Shown here: in pieces, positions 34,251 through 47,463 of the stretch
Layout: each line of letters opens with the position of its first letter
Numbering within the stretch: the first letter of the stretch is position 1
DNA from: Tanytarsus gracilentus
Taxonomy: Eukaryota > Arthropoda > Insecta > Diptera > Chironomidae
Direction of reading: 5' to 3'
Length of the DNA stretch: 64,000 nt
NCBI GenBank assembly: GCA_038502055.1
Contig: JAXRKN010000036.1
Location: 4,216,001-4,280,000, forward strand
The notes under the pieces: model-generated
Databases searched by the model: none
Told to the model about the DNA's origin: nothing
Seen by the model: only the letters and a program-made list of their open reading frames with translations
Program-made: the position numbers and the translations under genes

Positions 34251-36004
34251 CTCACACTGAAATCATTGTTCCCTCTCCGAGAAACTTTACTTGAGTGACT
34301 ATCATCATAACAGCTCGGTTGCACGTAATAAATCTCGGACTAAATTTTATATACACCGAGGGAGAAATTTAGTGAAGTGGACGGATTCGAGAAAATTTGT
34401 GAAAATATTTATGATAATGGACATTATTAGATAGTTTTATCTTGGGAGGGAGAGATGGACATAACTTCACATCACATGAACTTTTTACCATAGTAGTAAT
34501 ATTTTTTCTCTGAGTGTACTTAAAGCGTTGAGATACAATTCTTAATAAGATAAATATCTTCGTTTCCTTCTCATTGAAAAATTTTCGGAGAGAAGTGCAT
34601 GCACTTATGTCAGTGTGTTTGTGATGTTCATAAAATTTTAATGAATTTTTTGATAATGCATATTTGGGAGTTTAATTTTCGACTGTGTCTGGGAATTTTG
34701 GGAATGTGTGATAAAGTTTAGAATATTTTAATTGATGTTTTCAATAATTTTAGAATAATTCATTATCATTCAAAGTAATTGATAAATAAATCAATATTTC
34801 GAAGTGATTCTTTAAAAGTTAATGAAAAAAATACTTAAGAACACAAATCAGGTGCTATAAAGATTCCAGTTATCATTTTTAAAAACAACTTTTCTTCTTC
34901 TTCTCTCAAACACTGACACATGTCTCACATTAAAACATCGCACGTTTATAAAAATTAGATTTTTTCAAAATACCTACTCATACTCTCATTTTTATTTGTT
35001 CCGTAATCATTAAAGATTTTTTAATGACACAAAATCATCTGAGTTGTTTACGAATTTTTCCTCGAGCGATAATTTTTATCACTTTTGGACTTATCAAGTT
35101 TAAATTGCTTCAAGATATGCTCATAATCATATACTTTTTGTTTACTGCCAAATAAAATAATTTAGACACTTTGATATGATGTTGATTTGTTGATGATAAT
35201 GAAGAATATCCAAATTATAAACATTTAAATGTTTTATTAACGGCTTTTGTGATTTATTCCTTAAAAAACAACTCATTTTACAGCATGGTTCTTTAACCAT
35301 CTAAAACTTGAAATGACAATCACTAAAATCTCAAAACCGGCTGATTGAGTTTTACATAAAAATAGGTTACCTGAATCTTGCTTTTTCCAATACATAATGT
35401 AACCATGTTGTGTAATAGGAAGAGAGTGGAACGAGGGAATTAGAAAAGAGCATACGTGCAACTGGTTATGAATGCAACACAAAAATGTATTCCTGAAATT
35501 TTAAGAACTCTCAAAAATTATTATGAGTCGCATTTTGTGTAAAAATTAACAAATAATTTCATCAACAAAGCTCCCCAAAAAAAATAATTTATGTATAAGA
35601 GAGGAAATTTTTTAATTCTCTCTGAGTAAATAAAAAATGTCTGTTACATACATTTTTGTTGAGCCGGCTTAAAGTCACTTATACACTGCTCGGGAGAAGT
35701 TTACATTTAACATTCTCATTTCTACTTTTGATCGCGCTGCTTGTGGATTAAAGAAGCTCAGTGTCGTGTGTGTAAAAAATCTTTTTTATACGGTCAAGAG
35801 GTTAACCGCTAGGCTATGGAGTGCTTATGAAAGTGAAATCAAGCAGAAGAAATTTGAAAATAATATTTGTGATAACGCGGAGATTGAAATATTGCGTTGT
35901 AGTTTATTTTTGAGAGAGAAACAAAATTAATATATCTGACAGACGGTGATAAACAATTTTTTGTTACTTTTTACTTGCAAGTTTGAAAATAATAAAATTT
36001 TACA
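34251..36004. other. Divergent intergenic region between the NRF-like gene and the P450 gene
   Basis: 1.75 kb carrying the NRF-like promoter at its left end and presumably the P450 promoter at its right. No supported frame; 35273-35482 shows no family features. Confidence 0.5.
34345..34353 (-). promoter_or_regulatory. TATA box of the NRF-like gene
   Basis: Reads TATATAAAA on the minus strand, about 95 bp before the chosen ATG. Between them lies a short upstream frame (MMIVTQ..., ending in TGA immediately before the main ATG) that might limit translation. Confidence 0.5.
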
Positions 36005-39000
36005 ATGAGTTGGCGGAGTTTATTAAGCTTGAGAAGGTACACGACAAAGTCACTTGACTTTCCGCAAATGCCCGGTCCTAAGCACTACCCAATTCTTGGC
36101 TCTCTCAATGACATCATCACTTTTGGCAAGAACGAGCGGTGAGTTTACGAGAACGAAAATCAATTTTTTGTGATCTCTCCGGAAAAAAAGTAATTGATTG
36201 AAAATTGAATTGAATTGCAATGTCATTTGTGGTAGAGAAAGGAACATAAATCAATTTCATTGTGTGGTCAAACATTAACAAATTGATTACGATATTTCGA
36301 AGAGATGCTTACTCACAAAATGAATGTGAACACAAACCACCAAAGTGTCGCACATTTACTAAAATTGAACTTTTTTCCTCTCCTCTTTCCAATGAAAAAG
36401 TGCAAAGTTCAATGTATCAATTTCAATTCGATTCGCCTCCCCGTTTTCTTTTTGCATTCAATCTAAATACAATTTTCTGCTTACAAAATTGTTTCTTATT
36501 ACAGGAATCTAGGGATGATCAATCTGATGTTTAAAATTTTTAATCAAAATAAAATTGATTTTAACTTTTCGACTTTCAATATTGTTTTAAATTATTTAAA
36601 AATTCGAGTCCATTCCTTTATTATTTTTTACTCTCTCAAAATAAATTTTCATTTCATTATCATGCATTTTTCGATTAATCAACGTGAGAGTATACACTTA
36701 TCGAATCCAATATACGAAAGAGACATTGAAGCATTTTACTCGAGATCACTGTAAATATTTTGTGGAACGTTATGCAATGTTTGCAATTTTTTGCTGCACT
36801 CTTGAAATAATTTAAACAAAGAATCAGCAAATATGAACAAATTTACATAATTTTCATCGTGATAAATAAATATATTGAAGCGATGAAATGTGAGAGAATG
36901 CAAAGAAGGAAAAATCAGCAAAAAATTGTTCGCAGCGTATTGACGCGCTGATGTCTCGCATGATAATTAAGTCATTAATTGAATAAGTGCTAAAGAAGAA
37001 ATTAATTTTGTGAATCTCAATTGAGGTTTAAAATAATTTTGTAGACTTTTAAACTTTTTTTTTGTTTAAATTGAATAGCTCTTGTCAATATTTTTTTTAA
37101 ACCTTCAGGTATCCATTTTACAATAAAATATTATTTAAATAAAATAGTGAATGATTGATTTTCACTTTAGTGAAACCAACCACTATTGATTTTTTTATAA
37201 TTGATTACATAATGCATGGTTGAATTGAATTAGATTGATGAAAAGCTTTACCGCAGACGCTGATAACACATTCTGCATGTAGGCAGATATGGAATAATGA
37301 AAAATGCATAATAACTCTATTGACAGTCAACGACAATGATTGATGCAATTTTTTCCTCTTTTTTTGCAGATTGCACTTAACCGTTGACGATATGCATAAA
37401 AAATATGGAGATATATTTCGCGTTCGAGTTGATGCGATAGATGCAGTTTTTTTATCGTCAGCCGATTACATTCGATCAATATTTACCTTGTACGAGGGAA
37501 AATATCCAAAGCATCCCGTTCCACCAGCATGGATATATTTAAATGAGAAATTCAAGATTCAGAGAGGATTGCTATTCATGTATGTACATTTGGTCCATTG
37601 TTGCCTAGATTCAGGGGCAAGAAACATTTATTGACTTTATAGAATTACAAAAAAAATATCAAGCAAGTGTCCAATCCTCTTTTTGCATCGATTATACGAT
37701 TCACAAATTTTTATTGCATTCAATTTTTGTAGGGACGACAAAGAGTGGCTCGAGCATCGTCAAATCATGAATGCATTTCTATTGAAAGATGCTAAGTGGA
37801 TGGAACCATTGATTGAAATGTCGTGCGATAGCTTTGCGAGCAAAATAAAGCGCATTTCGGACTCGGAGGATGCACATCAGATAGAAAATCTCAAAGATGA
37901 GCTTCACCTCTGGTCAATCTATTGTAAATTGCTCTCCACATGCTTTCACATTGAACAGTAAAAAAATCTCATTTCCATTACAGCAATTTTGAATTTGATG
38001 TTGGGTTCGTCAACGTCAGAGCAGAGCGATAGAAAATTCGATGCAAAAGTGTGGGAATTTGCGACAGTCGTACAGAAGATTTTTGATACGAGTTCGAAGC
38101 TAATGTCAATTTCACCGAGACTTGCCGACAAGCTTCGGATGGGCGCTTATCGCGATTTCGAGAAAGCAGCCAGGAGTTCTATAACGATTTGTAAGTTAAT
38201 GAGAGCGAATTGTGTGTTGAGGAGTAAAACTAAAGGGAATTTAATTGTAAAATAATTTTATAATCTTCCCCAAGTTAAAATTAAATTAAAAAATTTAGCG
38301 TCCATTCCTTGAATTTAAAGCTTCTTTTTTAATTTAGCTCGAAGTCTCGTCTCAATTTTGAGCAATGAAATGCAAAGCTCGGAAAATGGATTATTGAGGA
38401 AAATGAGATCGCAGCACATGAATGACGACATGATTGTTAGGATTTTCAGTGACTTGATAATAGGAGCGAGTGACACGGTAAAATAAATATGTAAATTCTC
38501 AAGTGAACTTTAATTAATTTATTTTTAGACTATCAACACTGTTCTCTGGTTGTTGCATTCAATTGCTAAAGATAAAAATTTAGGTGATCGACTAAAGCAG
38601 GACATTGCTGCGAATCCAAATTCAATGGAAGCTCCACTCGTGCGTGCATGTACACGTGAGATCATGCGACTTTATCCAATAGCACCTTTTTTGGGTCGAT
38701 TCATTGACCTCAATGCTGAGATAGGAGGCTATTGCATACCTAAAGGAACTCTTATTCTCGGATCTTTATACACGACCAGCCACGACCCGCTTAACTTTTA
38801 TGAGCCCGAAAAATTCATTCCAGACCGATGGCTTCGCAACGAGAGCGGCGAACACAAAGTAACTAAAGCACATGCGACAATTCCGTTTGCATTAGGAAGC
38901 CGGTCTTGTATCGGAAGGAAGATTGCTTTATATCAAATGCATAGCCTGATTACTAAGGTAACAACCCCTCAACATATTTTGAAAATAATTTTAAATTTCG

Positions 39001-39152
39001 CTTGAATTGATAATTTTTCTGATTACTTTCAGATTCTTCAACAATTTACCTTGGAGTCACAGAATAAGGAGGATGTTAATTACACACTCAAACTTATAGG
39101 GGTTCCGGACAAGAAAATTTTGATTGCTTTTCGTAGAGTGCAAAAGCCTTGA
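36005..39152 (+). CDS. sad: Mitochondrial-clan cytochrome P450, probably CYP315A1 (Shadow), ecdysteroid 2-hydroxylase
   Basis: Seven exons (36005-36138, 37370-37579, 37733-37923, 37984-38190, 38338-38477, 38529-38957, 39033-39152) give 476 residues. The N-terminus is short, basic and Ser/Leu-rich (MSWRSLLSLRRYTTKSLDFP), like a mitochondrial targeting peptide, then PGPKHYPILGS. The I-helix reads DLIIGASDTTINTVLW; ExxR is at 338-341 (REIMRLYP); the PERF-like region is FIPDRW; the haem loop is PFALGSRSCIGRK with Cys421. The region EGKYPKHPVPPAW and RGLLFMDDKEWLEHRQIMN resembles CYP315A1 more than CYP302A1 or CYP314A1 as I recall them, so Shadow is the best guess. That enzyme makes 2-hydroxylated ecdysteroid in the prothoracic gland. 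The first intron is large (1.2 kb). Confidence 0.82.
36139..37369 (+). other. First intron of the P450 gene
   Basis: GTGAGT donor, TTTTTTTGCAG acceptor. A+T-rich; the frames at 36262-36534 and 36515-36754 inside it have no support. Intronic control of Halloween-gene expression is possible but not shown. Confidence 0.6.
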
Positions 39153-39984
39153 AGCTAAAATTCGTTTACAAAATTCTTCAAATGCGTGCTAAGATTTCGA
39201 AAGGAAGCAACAATTGAATTTAAGACGATGATGATAGAGAAAATTATTTTTTTAACGTAATTGAAAATGATGAGTGCATTTAAGAGCGATTAAGTAAAAG
39301 TTTAATCTTAAGAATTTTTCTTCATTTACTGAGAACCATAATTATAAATTTTCTTTTTCAGCTCTTCGCTTTTTTAATTTCAGCTTAATTAGCTGAGGAA
39401 AAACGTTTCTTTAAAACTTTAATGAAGAGCAATTCAGTTTTAATTTCAATGAATTCAGTTAAAGTTTTTATGGAGTTAAGTTTTGCAAAAATTTCAGAAG
39501 GATCACTGAAACCTGACATAATCGTATCTCTGGAGAAAAAACGTCATAAAGCCGCAATTTTGTGGCATTCATACACAATTGAAATAAACTAGGACAGCAT
39601 GAATGAAGATTTGCATCGCCAACACGTTATAAAAAGCTTTTTTCTATTTAATGATGATATATTACTATGGTTTTGCCCATTCACATTGCAAACATCAATA
39701 GATGAACGGTGTTATGACGTTATGAGATCTTTTGTATAAAAATCATGCACGTCAAACATAACGAAAGATTTTTTTCCCATAGAACGATTTTTTTTAATTT
39801 TCAGGAATTTATAAAATTTCAATAATTTTTTGGAATTAAAATTTTAACTCCATGGATAGACACAAAAGAAAATCGCTTAAAATATTACAAATAGCAAAAA
39901 ATGAAATACATTGTATGCCGTCATAGTAACCATTTCTATTTCTCTTTTGCGTTAGTGATCTAAATTTTAGTATATATACGTGAT
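39153..39984. other. Intergenic region between the P450 gene and the ebony-like gene
   Basis: 832 bp containing the P450 3' UTR and the ebony-like promoter. A T/A run ending TTTTAG at 39966-39970, 14 bp before the ATG, may be a 5' untranslated intron acceptor; alternatively the adjoining TATATATA is a TATA box, though it would be too near the ATG. Confidence 0.4.
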
Positions 39985-42827
39985 ATGGCAAACGAAACAC
40001 CAGGAATATTAAAAGGAATAAAACGGATTTACAAGGAAAAACTAATTCATCGATTCGTTGATGAAGTCGCAGAAACATTTCCAGAAGATACTGCGTTGAT
40101 TTATGAAGGTATTGATTCTTATTTCTACTAAAAACCTTTCAATTTAGCAAACATCTCCACAATCCGTATCATAAAATAATTTATTTTCAGCTGAAAACGA
40201 ATCAAAAGCTTCACTAAGCTTCCACGAATTAGCAAATTGTTCAAACCAATTAGCGCGTGCCATTCTCAATGTTGTGGGTGAAAACTCTTTCACAGCTAAC
40301 GTAAATGGAAACTGGGTTATTGGAATTCTAATGAAACCTACACTCAATGCCATCATCACAATGCTTGCAATTTGGAAATGTGGTGCATCCTATTTGCCGA
40401 TTAATTCTTTCTATACAAAGAGCCGCTTTCAAGAAATTATCGATGAAGTTTTACCACAAATGGTGATAACGGACGATGAAATGAATATGAAGAGTATTAA
40501 GAATGTTTTTAGTATTGGATTTGAAAAGTTGAAATCAATAGCTGATGAATCGAATCCCGCATATCTCATTGACGATTATAGTTTTGCACTTGGTAAGGAT
40601 AGTGAAGCTCTAACAATTTACTCGTCCGGCACTCTCGGACGTCCTAAAGGAACGTCACTCTTTCATAGCCAATGTCAAAAGCGGCTCGAATGGCAGTGGA
40701 TGAAATTTCCGTTTGCTGAAAATGAAACGCATTGCATAGCACGAATTCCACACTGTCACATTGATCATTTTGCTGAAATTTGGGGCGCTCTCTGCAATGG
40801 CAAAACCTTGGTGATTGTTGATGAGAAATTCCAAAATGATGAAATGAAATTAATTGAAACTATGCAGAAATACAAAGTTCAAAGATTTACAGCTCTGCCA
40901 AATTTAATCAACTCGATTGTTGCAAAATTAAAAATGGAGGAGAAAAGGCTTCTTAAGAATGTTCGTCTTTGGATCAGCACCGGAGAGCAACTGATGAAAA
41001 GTACAGCAGAAAGTTTCTTCGATTATTTCGACAATCACATGCTTGTAAACTTTTATGGATGTACTGAAACAACAGGCGAGTGTGCTTCGTACACAATTGA
41101 GTCGAGAGAGCACTTTAAACAGCTCACAGGAGACGAGATTCCCATCGGAAGTCCAACAATCAATACCTATATTTATGTGATGAATAAATCGCTCTCGCCT
41201 ACGTCAAAAGTTGGAGAAATTTTCGTAGCTGGTGAAATGGTCGCACAATGCTACGTGCATGAGGATGAAGAGAACCCTTCAACATTGAACAATCACTTGA
41301 GTCTATTGCCGGCTTATTCGAGACTTTTTCGTACGAACGACTACGGTGTAATTCGTAATGGACTTTTGTACTTTCGTGGTCGCTCAAAATCAAAACGAAT
41401 GATAAGAATCAATGGGAATTTGATTGATTTGATCGCAATTGAAAGCTTTCTCGACAAGCTCGAATACATTTCTAAAGCGGCCGTCGCAATTAAGGATGAG
41501 GAAAAAGGCGATTTGCTTGCTTTTGTCAGCCTCAACCGTGGATTTGCCTACATAACCGAGAAAATAATACAAAGAGAGTTGTGTAAAAATTTACCGAGCT
41601 ACATTACACCCGAGGTATTTATTCTTCACGAGCTTCCGTCCACAAAAGGAAATACGGACTATAAAGAGCTACTCAATAAGTATGATGACATTTCAAATGC
41701 CAAGCACCGCAATACAATTGTTATCGATGTGGAGGTGAGTGACTTTGATGATGAACATCAAGAGATGGCGAGGCAAGTTTTTGAAATTGTCGGTGAGTCA
41801 ATTGGACACACAATAAATGGTGCGATTTCTTCTGAACGAAATTTCTACGATCTTGGCGGAAACTCCTTAAATCTTCTCTTAACTGTGACAAAGTTAGGAG
41901 AGGCAAAGTTCAATATCAGTGTCGACGATTTTTTTCGGGCATCCTCCATGAAAGATTTAGTGGAAAAATGCATCAAATCACGGAATATTCCCATCGCACT
42001 CAATATCGAGCCACGAATAGCCATGACAATTGAACCCATCACCGATTACGACATGGAAAAATGCGCTAATCTTCTTGCGAAATGCTATCTCGAGAAAAAT
42101 AATCTCATAAAATTTATCGGCAATTTGAAGAGTGAAAATATTTATGATTTCCTCGAAGCCAATTGGAAGTTTTTTGTCGATAGAGCGTTGAGCTTCAAAG
42201 TCATCGAGAAGAGAGAAGGAATTCTTGGAGTTTCACTCAATTACGAGAAGTATGAGAGTGTGTTGAAGAAGAAAGACATTCAAGCGATGGAGCCAATTTA
42301 TGAGTTTATTGGATTTGTTGAGGATAATATGATGTGAGTAAAAATTGTGAGACCACAAAAAATGTGCGAATTTTTTAAATTTTTGTTTGGATATTTTTAA
42401 TAAGAACACAACTAAATTCCCTCTTGTTTATCTGACCGCTTTCATATCCTCTCAAAGTTTTATTCACTAAGCAATTTTCTAATTTTACAGTAAAACTCAA
42501 TTTCCGAACGAGCACGTCATAACACCCTTCATGATGGGAACTTCCGCATCACTAAATGCCGAAGAGAACATTCGTGTTGTATTCACGATGGAACAACATC
42601 TTATAAGAGTGATGAGGGAGAAGAATTTCAAGGCTATTGTCGCTATCGAAAGTTGTCCATTAAATGTGCAGATCCACAAGTCAAATGCCGGCTATGAGAC
42701 GGTGAGAGAATTTCAAGTGAATCGATATGTCGATAAAAATGGACAGCGTCCCTTTCAGCAGGCGGAAGATACCTTAAAAACATGCGTGCAGGTTTATGCA
42801 AATGTTAATGATGCCAAAAAAAACTAA
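39985..42827 (+). CDS. Ebony-like NRPS-type amine synthetase (adenylation - carrier - amine-selecting domains)
   Basis: Three exons (39985-40108, 40191-42333, 42491-42827) give 867 residues; Drosophila Ebony has 879. Ebony joins beta-alanine to dopamine and histamine for cuticle tanning and neurotransmitter recycling. The domain order is the same: adenylation (1-540), peptidyl carrier (about 560-640) with Ser600 in FYDLGGNSLN, and the C-terminal amine-selecting domain (650-867; PFMMGTSASLNAEENIRVVF, EFQVNRYVDKNGQRPF). The adenylation core is degenerate: A3 reads IYSSGTLGRPKG, A7 FRTNDYG, A8 GRSKSKRMIRINGN, and the A10 region TKGNTDYK has Asn529 where the catalytic Lys of NGKVDR is expected. 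So this is probably an Ebony paralogue with altered or lost adenylation, rather than Ebony itself. The frame is intact throughout, so it is not an obvious pseudogene. Confidence 0.9.
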
Positions 42828-45800
42828 AAATAAATTTTGCTTAATTGCAATTTTTTTACTCGACAGACATCGAAATAAAACTTTTCATTTCTCTCCTTTA
42901 AGAAAAAGTTGGTAAGATGAAGGAAGTGAAGAATCATGACATGTAGCATGTTGCTCTTTCAACTCAACATCGTATATTATTTTCTTTAGGCAGACGAAGG
43001 CAAAAAATATAATTGGAAAAAATTTCTTTTTAACAGAAAAGAAACACACGACGGAAGGAGGGGAAGATAAAAAGTTTTCATTATATGAAAAAGGTCTGAA
43101 AAGATGTTTTTGTCGGCTAAAGTTTTTTTCTCCCTCTTCTTGCGGTATAGTTTGAAAATTTTGTGTGGTTTTTAATGAAACTTTAAGAAATTTATTGAAT
43201 GACAGATCTGGCAAACACATCCCAGACAGACATCTCGTTATGATGCAAAAAATCCAATTTTGACTGCAAAGTTTCCGAAAAAAGGGTAGACTTGAGCTAT
43301 GTTGATTTGTTGCTGTTTTAATCGCTGAGGTATTTTCAAAATCAGATTTAAATTAAATTTTTTACATTGAAATGTTCTTTTTACATAATTGCAAGTCCAC
43401 GTGTGCATGCAAATTCAACAAAATCCTCCAGACGAAAAAAGTCTATTAAATTCCCAATCGTCTGTAATCGATATCTCATACTGTTGTGTTTTCCTTCCGC
43501 TCCAATTGTTTCAATTGAAATTCAATCTCACCCTTTTATCCATTTCTGACATATCGACCTCCCACATTGAATATGTGAACTGTGCCTTCTCCATCAATTT
43601 CAGTAATTGAAATTTGATTCTCAATTTCATTTTGTTGCTGTTGACTTTTTTTTCATACGAGGAGAAATTTCGATATTTTTCTCTCTTAATTTTAAAAATG
43701 GATTTTTTCTTACTGTAAGAGAATTGCAAAACCGCTCTTTGATCTTTGCTTTTGTTTCCTCACTTTCTATGAGAACAATTGCAAGAGATTCTTCTCCCTT
43801 CTGGTTCATTCGCTGCTTTACTTCATCTCATCGTGAGGAAAATGATTATGATGAAACATTTACAGAGATTAATTTCGTCTATTGTCTGGCGGGTGCCTTT
43901 ATGTTGCGTCTTTTGCGCTCTGGTTTGTCTCATTATCTCTCACTTCAAGCGTTTTTCACAATTTTTATCCCCTCAGAAAAAAAGTAAAGATCACAGTGCG
44001 AAAATGATATCGTCTCGTGTTGATAGCTTGGAAAATGAGATGGAAAAAGAAGAAAAGAAAACTTACGGTTTGAGCGATACATGAGCGATGATGTCAAATG
44101 AAAATCAGGAATTTTCGAGTGCTTCATGAAGTACTGAGAGTTTAATGAAATTTCTAAAAAATGCTTTTATAAAGAAGTTAAAAAATTTGAAATAATTCCA
44201 ACACCTCATAACTTTTTTATTTCTTTTGTCTGCGAAAATATTTCTTTAAACTTATCTCGAATTCCACACTCACAATTCTCAACTTTCACGAGTCATAAAA
44301 ATGAACTTCAAATAAAAAAACGAAGCGTAAAGAAAGTGAAAATTCACTCTTAAAGCCGAAACAATAATGACTTTTCTTCTACTTTGCCGAGTTTTCATTT
44401 GAAACTTTAAGAAGAAAAATTTCTTTTCAAAAACATTTCAACAAAAACTTTTTTCTTTTCTTTTGTGATTAATGTTTTTTCTTCAATCTATTAAGTCTAA
44501 TTAAATGAGTTGACATCCACATCATGGAAGTTGAAAATTAAATTGAAATGAAATTAATTTATTTTAATTGAATTTTCCTTCTCTCTGCTTTGATTTCAAA
44601 GCAAACAACTTGAGAATTTCTTTCCACATTTTTTCTTTCTCATCTTCAATTGCAATTATCTCTTTTTCTGTCTGACTTTTTTTCTTTTGAGATTGTGAGA
44701 AAAACTATATCAGATGAAAAAAGTCTTAACGGATTTTTCTCAAGCTTATTTTTAATAATTGAAGCTCAACGATTTAAAACAAAATTTATTTACTCATTCA
44801 CAAAAAATTTTATCCCGCAAAATTTTCAACAATTTTAAATATAATTTCATTTTATTTCAAGAGTGATTGCAAGACATAATTAAATTTCTTGTTTCACAAT
44901 TTCGATTTCTCTTTTATGGCAATTCACAAGATAAAAAAATGAAATAAAGAAAATTCGCTTTTATTGGAAATGAATTTGCTCTCATAAATTTCTTTTGAAT
45001 CTCTTCCGGAAGTATTCGAACCACATTAGGATTCTCTCCGTTTATCGAAGAAAATTTGAGGCAATTGCAATCGTTCTAAAATTGATTTTCTCTCGGATAA
45101 ATCTTTAAAGTGTTTTTCTATCTTTTTTTTATCGAAGAAAATGTGTGTCGATATTTTTATTCCATAATCCACATCCACTCACAGTAAAAGTGTGCTCGAA
45201 CGACAACACATGCTCAAGTACATGCACTAAGCGTCGGCTGTTATCCTTTTGCCGGAGAGCATAATCCACGGGCATTATTCATTATTCGTTCATGGAATAT
45301 TAGTGGTTTATTTATATATCGCATGCTATTCTTCCCATTGCGATCACATATTTTATTTACCATTTCGAGTTTGTTTGATTATAATATTTTCATACTTTTT
45401 GTGTGTGTATGTAGAGGAAGAATCTAGTGCAGTTGTTTCACTAAAATTGGGTTTTTAAGCTGATTTAAAAATTTAAATATTTTGAATAATAATAAATTTA
45501 AGTTTTTCAATCTTAACAAATTTATTTTCAACCATAATTAAACTTTTTTTGTTATCCCTAATGAGTTCAACAAACATTTAAGAGAAATTCTTTACTTTAA
45601 ATTAAAACAAATTCGCACCATCAGAAATGATACAAAATTTTATTACAATCCCCAAGAAACGCGCGTGATGTGAATAAAGTTTTTCTCCTTTACTTCAAAA
45701 TACATTTCCAATTCCGATTTTCTCCTCTGTTTGCTTACTCCTCAACACTGTTCTGCTCACGGCTGGCACTACTCTCTCCTCATCTCTCTTTCTGCACAAA

Positions 45801-47011
45801 GTGTGTTTGCTAGCGAGAAATTTATGAAAAATTCTTTCTGAAAATTTGCACTGCCCGAAAAGAAAAACTTTGTTTTTCTTTTTCTCTCACTTTTTCCTCT
45901 CGTTTCTTACCCGGTGGTGTGTTTTCCATCCCCATCTAGCCGTGCTTGATTCACGTGCAAATAAAAAATATTTTTATTTCTTTTAATTTTTTTTTTCGGG
46001 GAATAAAGAAGAAAAGTTCCAGGTACAAAATAAATTTTACTCACTCATTGTTTTCCTTTCTTACCGCTCGATGCGTAAAATACTACTTTTTGTAATTCAT
46101 TTCTCTCGTGTTTCTCATCCCATGACGATTGAAATTAAACTCCATAAAATATCTCGAGCGAAAAAATCTAAAAGTGAGTTTGCTTGTTTAGCAAACAGCA
46201 TAAAAATGTTTGCGCCAAAAAATAAAAGATTTTCAGTTTTATCTCGAGCAAAGAAATTTTTGATTGAGGATTAAGGTATTGAAGGGGAAAAAATCAGTTT
46301 TGTTCATCAAATGGAAGTAAACATGTTATTGATGTTTGAACGTGAATTAAGTGGATTTTTTAAGAAAAATAATTCAGATTCAAAGAGAACTCTTCTAGTG
46401 ATGCTTGAGGGTGAAAATCGATTTCTTTGAAGGTCAGGAATTTCTCAAATTGAATGAAAAAATATTTTTTTTAAATCGTTAATTTTCATAAAAGTTCTTT
46501 CACCCCTCGCGATTTAAATATTTCTTATTTCTTATCATAGCTGAGTGAAATATTTACGCATCACGTGTTTCCACTGAATTAATTTGAATTTTTCTTCATC
46601 TCTTTCCACTTCAATGATTTTAAAATCAATATTTTTCCTCTCTTCAATGATTATTTACATACTTTCGAGTAAAGTGAATAATGATGGGTTTCTTTAATGC
46701 TTAACATTAACTTTGACAGTCGGGTGCAATTTGAGTTGACGAAAATATTTTTTTTTATCGAAAAAGGGCGGAATAAAAATTTGCATTTTATTTAAATATA
46801 ATGACCCGAAATTAAAAAGTGATTATATTGGGGATGATGGAAGAGGAAAATTGTTTAGGGAATTGAAAAACGATAAAAAATGAGAAGGGCGTGTGACATC
46901 CATTACTTGATTGACAAATAAAAATTTTTTAAACGAGAGCTTAAAAACAATTTTTTTGACAGCTGTGAAAATTTTTATTATCACAGTTCAAAGAGTTATA
47001 AAATAAAATTC
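42828..47011. other. 4.2-kb A+T-rich region without supported genes
   Basis: Follows the 3' end of the ebony-like gene. Short frames such as 43607-43987 and 45249-45458 are low-complexity Phe/Ser/Leu strings with no motif or splice support. No promoter, RNA gene or repeat was recognised. Confidence 0.5.
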
Positions 47012-47333
47012 TTAATTAACGGGACAAATTACTGGTTCTGCTGCTTGAATCATTGGTTCACATCCTTTAAAATTTGGCGGATGTTTTTCGTACTGCCAAG
47101 CATCTTCTTCACCAAAATCCAACTCATCACGCACTTCCATCAGCATATCCCACATTTTCCAATGCGTTTCATATTTCTCTAAATATCCAAGCGAATTTGC
47201 AATTTCTTTATAGACACTAAATGATGTTGTCGCGACAACAAGACTCGAAATGACTAAAAACTAAAAAATAATAAAATTAATTTTGATCATTTTACATAAA
47301 ATAGTTTACCCAAATAAACTTTTCTGCACCCAT
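47012..47333 (-). CDS. Small putative secreted or membrane-anchored protein, two exons
   Basis: Exon 47333-47310 encodes MGAEKFIW and joins in phase 0, across a 49-bp intron (47309-47261), to 47260-47012 (82 codons and stop), giving 90 residues. Residues 6-25 (FIWFLVISSLVVATTSFSVY) look like a signal peptide or a single anchor. The rest is acidic and Trp/Tyr-rich (YLEKYETHWKMWDMLMEVRD), with two cysteines (Cys75 and Cys87) near the end (GCEPM, VICPVN). Codon content is unlike the random frames around it, and an AATAAA on the minus strand lies about 35 bp past the stop. I recognise no family. The 8-codon first exon kept it from showing as a long frame. Confidence 0.6.
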
Positions 47334-47463
47334 CACTTCTCACTCTCAGTACAAAGTAAAACTATTTGAACGATATGCCAATGACTCAGAAAAAAAAGAG
47401 ATAAAATACATGTGTGAATTTCTGACGTCAAATGTTTTGCGCGAGAAAAAAGAGAATCGATCA

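Noticed and set aside
34251..34310. Tiny signal exon MMIVTQ spliced to the NRF-like gene
   Set aside because: It would need a 34-base intron, too short for insect splicing.
46071..46274. 67-codon frame with a hydrophobic start and two SRAKK motifs
   Set aside because: Lys-rich low-complexity sequence without family resemblance or expression signals; too weak to list.
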